Shown in pieces: positions 60,058-64,000 of a DNA stretch of 64,000 nucleotides; positions within the stretch are counted from its first letter, which is position 1, and each line of letters starts with the position of its first letter. The notes beneath the pieces are model-generated. The model worked only from the letters and a program-made list of their open reading frames with translations. It had not been told where the DNA came from and made no database searches. Origin of the DNA: Streptomyces sp. CB02261 (GTDB lineage: Bacteria; Actinomycetota; Actinomycetes; Streptomycetales; Streptomycetaceae). The DNA lies in assembly GCF_001905665.1 (NCBI RefSeq), contig NZ_LIVX01000005.1:272134-336133 (forward strand), given 5' to 3'. Made by a program: the position numbers and the translations under genes.

Positions 60058-60187
60058 GCTGAGTCTGGAGCAATAGTCTGAGATTGACCGCGGTCTGCCT
60101 CTGCCTGGTTGGGCCATCCCGGCGGGAAGTGCCGGGAGGAGGACTCGAACCTCCACTGGAACCGCGGATGTCACGACAAGGCTCAGC
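60058..60187 (-). ncRNA. YrlA-type Y RNA candidate 2 (permuted tRNA-like fold)
   Basis: Minus strand from 60187: outer stem GCTGAGCCT (60187-60179) / AGACTCAGC (60066-60058); helix CCGCGGTT (60167-60160) / GACCGCGG (60095-60088); variable loop CCAGT; T-arm GGAGG-TTCGAGT-CCTCC (60154-60138); 7-bp acceptor TCCCGGC/GCCGGGA (60137-60131 with 60123-60117) closed by a 7-base loop; TG; D-arm GCC-loop with AGGCA-GGC (60114-60097); one base. It repeats the architecture of RNA 1 with different sequence, so the stems covary. It lacks the GACGAATG motif. RNA 1 begins 26 bases downstream. Confidence 0.72.
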
Positions 60188-60210
60188 TTCAGCTTTGCGC
60201 TCCTCGCGCA

Positions 60211-60235
60211 CCCCGGCCGCGAGCAGCGGCCGGGG
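60211..60235 (-). terminator. hairpin after the conserved protein gene
   Basis: 10-bp perfect inverted repeat (60211-60220 with 60226-60235), 5-base loop, 17 bases beyond the stop at 60253 and 24 bases before RNA 2. It may separate the mRNA from the RNAs or be a processing site. Confidence 0.75.
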
Positions 60236-60252
60236 AGTCTGTGGTGTCCCGG

Positions 60253-60987
60253 CTACCCGAAGAGGTAGCCGAAGACGGCGTCTCCGACCCGCTGGTCGGT
60301 GACCTCGGCGCTGTTCGCCTCCTCACGGGCGAACTTCACCGCCTGCTGGAGCTTCTCCACCCGCTCCAGCAGCTCGTTGACCCGGCGGGCCGGCAGCGCG
60401 CCCGAGAACTTCACCGTGGTCCAGTAACCGACCGGCACGTCCTCGTAGTACACCTCGACCTGCGCCGGGTGCTTGTCCGTCGCCTCCGCCTTGACGTGGT
60501 TGCGCGGCACCTTCTTCGTGCGGACCGTGCGGACGACCTCCGTCTTCCACGCGTCGGTCGACGGGTCCTGCGTCCACGACTCGGCGGCGTCAAGCACCGG
60601 AAGCTTCCGGACGAAGGTGTTGATGTCCGTCAGCTGCTTCTCCAGGAAGAGCAGGTACGCGACGGGCGCCTGCCCCACCAGCACGCGTCCGTCGACCGTG
60701 ATGTCGGCGCGGGCCTCGCAGTTCGCCCAGTCCTTGGTGGCCGTCACATCGAAGAGACGGGTCAACGCCCGCGCGGTGTCGCGCAGCACGTCCTCGGCCT
60801 TCACCTGCACGAGGGTCGACTCGGGCGGCAGCTGCTCGCCCTCCTCGTCCTTCGGCTGGTACGTACGGGAGATGCCGGCGAGCAACGCGGGCTTCTGCAG
60901 GCCGTGATGGGCCGCCGTCAGGTCCTGGTGCGCCCGGGACTTGACGCCCTTCTCCACTGCGATGATCTGATTGAGTTTCGTTGCCAC
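60253..60987 (-). CDS. conserved actinobacterial protein of unknown function (DUF7873-like)
   Basis: A 244-residue soluble protein starting 'MATKLNQIIAVEKGVKSR', with 'HHGLQKPALLAGISRTYQPKDEE', 'DVTATKDWANCEARADI' and 'RTKKVPRNHVKAEATDKHPAQVEVYYEDVPVGYWT', ending 'QRVGDAVFGYLFG'. I recognise it as a highly conserved uncharacterised family (DUF7873 from memory). There is no catalytic motif or membrane segment. The GTG start at 60987 lies 7 bases after TAAGGT (possible leaderless -10). Its direct upstream position to the two Y-RNA-like RNAs on the same strand suggests a role in RNA repair or quality control; this is inference. Confidence 0.8.
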   Translation of the reverse strand: MATKLNQIIAVEKGVKSRAHQDLTAAHHGLQKPALLAGISRTYQPKDEEGEQLPPESTLVQVKAEDVLRDTARALTRLFDVTATKDWANCEARADITVDGRVLVGQAPVAYLLFLEKQLTDINTFVRKLPVLDAAESWTQDPSTDAWKTEVVRTVRTKKVPRNHVKAEATDKHPAQVEVYYEDVPVGYWTTVKFSGALPARRVNELLERVEKLQQAVKFAREEANSAEVTDQRVGDAVFGYLFG

Positions 60988-61053
60988 GTCGCAGACCTTA
61001 GAACGAGGACCGGGGCCGGTCGAACGGTTTTTCCCAACGGCCCTGACGTGGCA

Positions 61054-61345
61054 TCACTCCCGCTCGTCCCCGCCCTTGCCCTCGGCGCCCGACTCGTAGT
61101 CGTCCAGTGCGCGGCGCGGTGCACCAGGACGGGCCATGGGCTCCTCCTGGAGGAGGGCGAGGAAGCCGCTCAGCGGGTGGTGCCGGGGACGGGCGTCGTA
61201 GTCGATGCCCTCCGGGCCCACGTACGCGTGCAGGCGCGCGAAGGGCGGGACGACGTACGGGCGTGCGGACCAGGGGTGACTTCCCGCGGGCTCGGGGTCC
61301 ATGCGCCACCGGGTGCCGCGGGTGCGGTTGTGGACCTCGCCGACG
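61054..61345 (-). pseudogene. C-terminal remnant of a truncated minus-strand gene
   Basis: About 97 codons of coherent coding sequence: 'GEVHNRTRGTRWRMDPEP', 'SHPWSARPYVVPPFARLHAYV', 'GIDYDARPRHHPLSGFLALLQEEPMA', 'RALDDYESGAEGKG', ending at a natural stop. No start codon or ribosome site precedes it; coding character stops abruptly near 61345. The family is not recognised. Together with the plus-strand remnant beginning 30 bases further right it marks a deletion joint. Confidence 0.55.
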
Positions 61346-61374
61346 CAAGCGCTGCGACGAGATGTACGGGGTGA

Positions 61375-61983
61375 AGAACGTACCCACGGGGCGGCTGCCC
61401 GGACACCTACGACTACACCAATCCCGGCCTCCAGTTCGACGGCCTCGCCCCCACACAGGCCGAGCTGAACGCCGCGGGCACCGACTACGAGTGGTCCAAC
61501 GGCCAGGACGTCTACGTCTACACCGTGGGCGGAGTCGACTTCTCCAAGCAGCCCAGGAGCAACATGAACCCGGTGCGGTTCCGGACCGAGCAGCGCTACA
61601 AGCCCCGCACGGTCGGCTACGCGGTCGACACGATCGCCGACGAACCGCACAAGGCGGGCTACCCGATGTTCGGCGGCAACAGCGCCGGACACTCCGAGGG
61701 CGGCACGCCGGCCCCCACGCCCCCGCCCAGCACGGCCCCCGCCCCGACCCCGACGCCGACCGGCACGGGGAAGCCGGACCCCACCCCGACGCCTTCCGCG
61801 CCGCCGACCAGCCAGGCCCCCGCACCCACCGCGCCGCCCGGTCCGCAGGACCCCGACGGAGACCTCGCCGACACCGGCAGCGACACACCGGTCGGCCTGA
61901 TCGTCGGCATCGCCGTGGCCGCGATCGCCGCGGGAGGCGCACTCGTTTGGTGGCGCCGCCGCACGGTGGACACCGAGAGCTGA
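61375..61983 (+). pseudogene. 5'-truncated sortase-anchored surface protein
   Basis: About 202 codons: 'CPDTYDYTNPGLQFDGLAPTQ' region, 'DVYVYTVGGVDFSKQP', a Pro/Thr-rich stalk (about residues 110-165), the sorting signal 'LADTG' followed by a hydrophobic helix and the basic tail 'WWRRRTV'. LAxTG is the class-E sortase motif of Streptomyces. There is no signal peptide: the frame is closed by a stop at 61372-61374, so the N-terminal export part is missing and the protein could not be anchored. It is cut at the same joint as the minus-strand remnant. Confidence 0.65.
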
Positions 61984-62003
61984 CGCGCCACACCTGAAGC
62001 ACC

Positions 62004-62039
62004 GGAGGGGCCCTCCCCGGGTCGGGGGAGGGCCCCTCC
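62004..62039 (+). terminator. terminator after the surface-protein remnant
   Basis: 15-bp perfect inverted repeat (62004-62018 with 62025-62039), 6-base loop, 21 bases beyond the stop. Confidence 0.82.
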
Positions 62040-62091
62040 CGTATGCCCGGAGTGGGGCCGGCGGCCGACGGGGCCGGCCGACGAGGCGTCA

Positions 62092-62661
62092 TCACCGTCC
62101 CGGTGCGACATCCGCCCACAGGGCCTCGGCATCGGGCGAGAGCGGTGTGAGGCCGCGCCCCGACGCGTCGTCGTCCGTGTCCCACCACACGCCCTGACCG
62201 GACGCCAGGACGGGCCCCTCGTCGCCCGCCTGCCAGTGGCCGCGCAGGACGTGGAACACCCCTGCATGCGCGGACGGGGGAGCGACCGGACTGGTGACCC
62301 GGTCCACCCGCGCCGTCCAGTGGCCGCGCCCCACCATGAGGTTGAGTACCCGGCAGGGGCCGTGCGGGAGTTCAGCGGTGAGCGCGAGGTCGCCGGAGAA
62401 CGTGAACGGCTCGGCCGCCTGTACCGGCAGGCGTTCGAACTCCCCCGGGCAGCTGAGCCATAAGCCGTCGCCCGTCAGGAGCGTGAGCGTCCGGTCGACT
62501 CCGGGGAAGGCCGAGAACGGTCCGTCCCGGTCGATGTCCGCGATGCTCGCGCGCCACCCGAACTCCCCGCTCCGCGCCGGCCGGGAGACGATCTCCCTGG
62601 TCGCACCACCGCCGTTGCGCCACGTGCCTGCCGTCAGGGTCTCGACATCGAAGTGGTGCAC
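62092..62661 (-). CDS. HutD/Ves-family protein
   Basis: A 189-residue cupin-like protein: 'TWRNGGGATREIVSRP' near the start, 'WRASIADIDRDGPFSAFPGVDRTLTLLTGDGLWL' and 'GPCRVLNLMVGRG' are the HutD/Ves signature. HutD proteins are linked to histidine utilisation and may act as a safeguard on formylglutamate levels; the exact reaction is unknown and no hut genes are nearby. GTG 62661 follows GGAG 7 bases upstream; the long upstream frame is rejected. Confidence 0.83.
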   Translation of the reverse strand: MHHFDVETLTAGTWRNGGGATREIVSRPARSGEFGWRASIADIDRDGPFSAFPGVDRTLTLLTGDGLWLSCPGEFERLPVQAAEPFTFSGDLALTAELPHGPCRVLNLMVGRGHWTARVDRVTSPVAPPSAHAGVFHVLRGHWQAGDEGPVLASGQGVWWDTDDDASGRGLTPLSPDAEALWADVAPGR

Positions 62662-63142
62662 GGGAAGTCTCCTGACCTTCGTCGGTACGGATGCGGACCA
62701 CCCCTGAGCGGCGACGCCGGCCGCGGCTCTTCCGCTGGTGGCGACGGTCGCAGGGGCGGAGTGGTCTTGCCGGCGAAGTGTATGCGGCGGAGGGAGGGTC
62801 CCCGGACCCTCGCACCCGCCGACCGACCTGCGCCGACCCACCGGATCGGCCGGCATCGGAGGCACGACGGGGCGAGCGGCCGCGCGAGGGCCGGTCACGT
62901 GCCGGGCCGGCCGACGAACCACGGCGGAAGCCGCGCGGGAGGAGGCGCCGAGGGGGAGTTGTACTCGTAGGCGTATCCGTGGGCCCGGCGGTTGACGGGG
63001 GGACGACGGGGACGATGTCCGGCAGCCCGGGCGGCGCTCGTCGAGGGCGTACGGGACGAGCCTGCTCACCGACGGGCGGAAGGGCGAGGCACCACTTTCG
63101 AGGAACAGGGCAACCTTATGGCGGAGGCGCGAGTCTTCTGAT
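62662..63142. other. intergenic region, possible gene debris
   Basis: About 480 bases without a convincing gene. On the minus strand around 62900-63010 one frame reads 'YAYEYNSPSAPPP' and 'LPPWFVGRPGT' before a stop, which looks like the C-terminal end of a lost gene, but it has no start and no family match. Confidence 0.4.
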
Positions 63143-63159
63143 CGATCACGTCGTGATCG
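63143..63159. promoter_or_regulatory. 17-bp palindrome at the lipoprotein start
   Basis: CGATCACG-T-CGTGATCG, perfect 8-bp arms, overlapping the GTG at 63153 and lying 11 bases before the GAGGAG ribosome site. Candidate operator for the lipoprotein gene. Confidence 0.5.
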
Positions 63160-64000
63160 GACCTACCGAGGAGACCATCATCACCGCCATACGCAAGACC
63201 CTCACCGCCACCGCAGTCGTCGGCGCCGTCCTGGCGGGCTCGGCCGCCTGTGGCACCGTGGAGCAGATGTCGGCCGGCAAGAAGCTGGACCAGGCCTTCG
63301 AGAAGCTGGGCAAGGCGAAGTCGCTCTCCTTCGAGCTGGACCTGGACGTCGATGCCGCGACCCTGAAGCAGATGGACGCCGAGTCGGACCCGGAGCCCGG
63401 CGAGGAGATCCCCTCCGAGGCGGCCGATCTGCTCAGCGGCGCCAAGATCAGCGTCACGGTGGAGTCGAAGAAGCCGATCGAGGAGTCGGAGGAGAAGGAC
63501 TTCGTCGGGATGGCCATGAAGGTCAGCAGCCCCGACGGTGACCTCGTCGAGTACCGGGTCGTCGGCGACTACATCTACCTCCGCTCCGACGTCGAAGCCC
63601 TCACCAAGGCCATGGACTCCCCGATGCCGCCCGCCGACGAGCTGCCGCCGGAGGCCGGGGGACTCAAGAAGGCCCTGGAGGGCCAGTGGGTCAAGATCAG
63701 CACCAAGGAGATGGAGAAGTTCGGCGAGCAGATGGGCGAGGAGCCGGGTGCGAAGCCGGCCCCGGAACCCACGCTGGACGCCAAGACGCAGAAGAAGCTC
63801 GTGGAGGCCCTGCGTGAGGTCATGGCCCGCGAGGTCGACTTCACGACCGCCGGGGGCAAGGACGGCACCGAGCACATCACCGCGACGGCCCCGTTCCGCA
63901 CCCTGATCACGGAGCTGCTCGGCGAGATCCGTCCGCTCACCAAGGACCTGCCGCCCGGCGTGGAGCTGCCGACGGACCAGGATCTGAAGGAGGCCCCCGA
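63153..64000 (+). CDS. secreted lipoprotein, 5' part (runs off right edge)
   Basis: About 282 residues visible. The signal region 'KTLTATAVVGAVLAGSAACG' gives a Cys at a lipobox-like site, then an acidic/Lys-rich LppX/DUF-type domain ('LDQAFEKLGKAKSLSFELDLDVD', 'YRVVGDYIYLRSDVEAL', 'GQWVKIS'). Such proteins bind lipids or hydrophobic ligands outside the membrane. The start is odd: the only canonical codon is GTG 63153, but a GAGGAG site (63168-63173) is followed by ATC ATC where an ATG is expected. The gene continues beyond 64000. Function is unknown. Confidence 0.75.
   Translation, partial: MIGPTEETIITAIRKTLTATAVVGAVLAGSAACGTVEQMSAGKKLDQAFEKLGKAKSLSFELDLDVDAATLKQMDAESDPEPGEEIPSEAADLLSGAKISVTVESKKPIEESEEKDFVGMAMKVSSPDGDLVEYRVVGDYIYLRSDVEALTKAMDSPMPPADELPPEAGGLKKALEGQWVKISTKEMEKFGEQMGEEPGAKPAPEPTLDAKTQKKLVEALREVMAREVDFTTAGGKDGTEHITATAPFRTLITELLGEIRPLTKDLPPGVELPTDQDLKEAP

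Noticed and set aside
60131..60167. An ordinary tRNA gene on the minus strand, suggested by GGAGG-TTCGAGT-CCTCC and an acceptor-like TCCCGGC
   Set aside because: No D-arm or anticodon arm lies 5' of it; the matching acceptor strand and D-arm are found 3' of it, so it fits the permuted RNA instead.
59899..60302. Short protein frames over the Y-RNA-like region on both strands
   Set aside because: They are translations of tRNA-like arms (e.g. 'GLEPPLEP'), a known source of spurious proteins; no ribosome site or codon bias.

Overview
The window is very GC-rich, with a strong third-codon GC bias, LAxTG-type sortase signals, lipoprotein and Tat/Sec-like leaders, HrdB-like promoters (TTGACG-N17-TAxxxT) and many probable leaderless regulator genes. 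Together with a cytoplasmic-type contractile injection system and secreted polysaccharidases this points to a Streptomyces (or close relative) chromosome. No insertion sequence, prophage integrase, CRISPR array or intact tRNA/rRNA gene was found.

Layout. 1-6 kb: small housekeeping and stress genes (EamA exporter end, F420-type reductase, hydrolase, PLP dehydratase, acetyltransferase, DD-peptidase-like enzyme, thiol peroxidase). 6-18.5 kb: a first polysaccharide-degradation block, with an alginate-lyase-like enzyme, GH16 plus ricin lectin, GH3, GH30 plus ricin lectin and a LacI regulator, interrupted by a GlxA-type regulator, GAPDH and a secreted hydrolase. 18.6-37 kb: a contractile injection system (phage-tail-like) locus: tube, sheath, baseplate (gp25, J-like, I-like), VgrG-like spike, LysM protein, tail chaperones, AAA+ ATPase, DUF4255 terminator, a very long disordered protein with repeated VQR motifs, a zinc-ribbon/transmembrane/glycan-binding protein, a divergent peptidoglycan-binding membrane protein and an atypical LuxR regulator. 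37-42 kb: MscS channel, a two-gene HTH/Clp-N operon with twin operators, PRC-barrel and DUF1232 proteins, and a TROVE (Ro60/Rsr) protein. 42-57 kb: a second glucan block: two GH1 enzymes, DUF1996, two discoidin-domain enzymes (GH2/5-like and GH55-like), a LacI regulator, a complete carbohydrate ABC importer without its ATPase, and a ROK regulator. 57-64 kb: small regulatory pairs (DUF2975/XRE, MerR-HEAT/HEAT), an uncharacterised conserved protein followed by two structured RNAs, a junction of two truncated genes, a HutD-like protein and a lipoprotein running off the right edge.

How it works together. The secreted GH16/GH55/GH30/GH3 enzymes fit stepwise breakdown of beta-1,3/1,6-glucans to oligosaccharides; the ABC importer and intracellular GH1 beta-glucosidases fit uptake and final hydrolysis; LacI and ROK regulators sit beside palindromic operators. 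The injection system is a self-contained assembly, with its loading ATPase and membrane-linking candidates at the edges.

Most striking observation: at 59924-60187 (minus strand) there are two tandem RNAs, each folding as a circularly permuted tRNA (T-arm, closed acceptor hairpin, D-arm, with the RNA ends in the anticodon position). This is the architecture of YrlA-type bacterial Y RNAs, the partners of the TROVE/Rsr protein, which is encoded 18 kb away in the same window.
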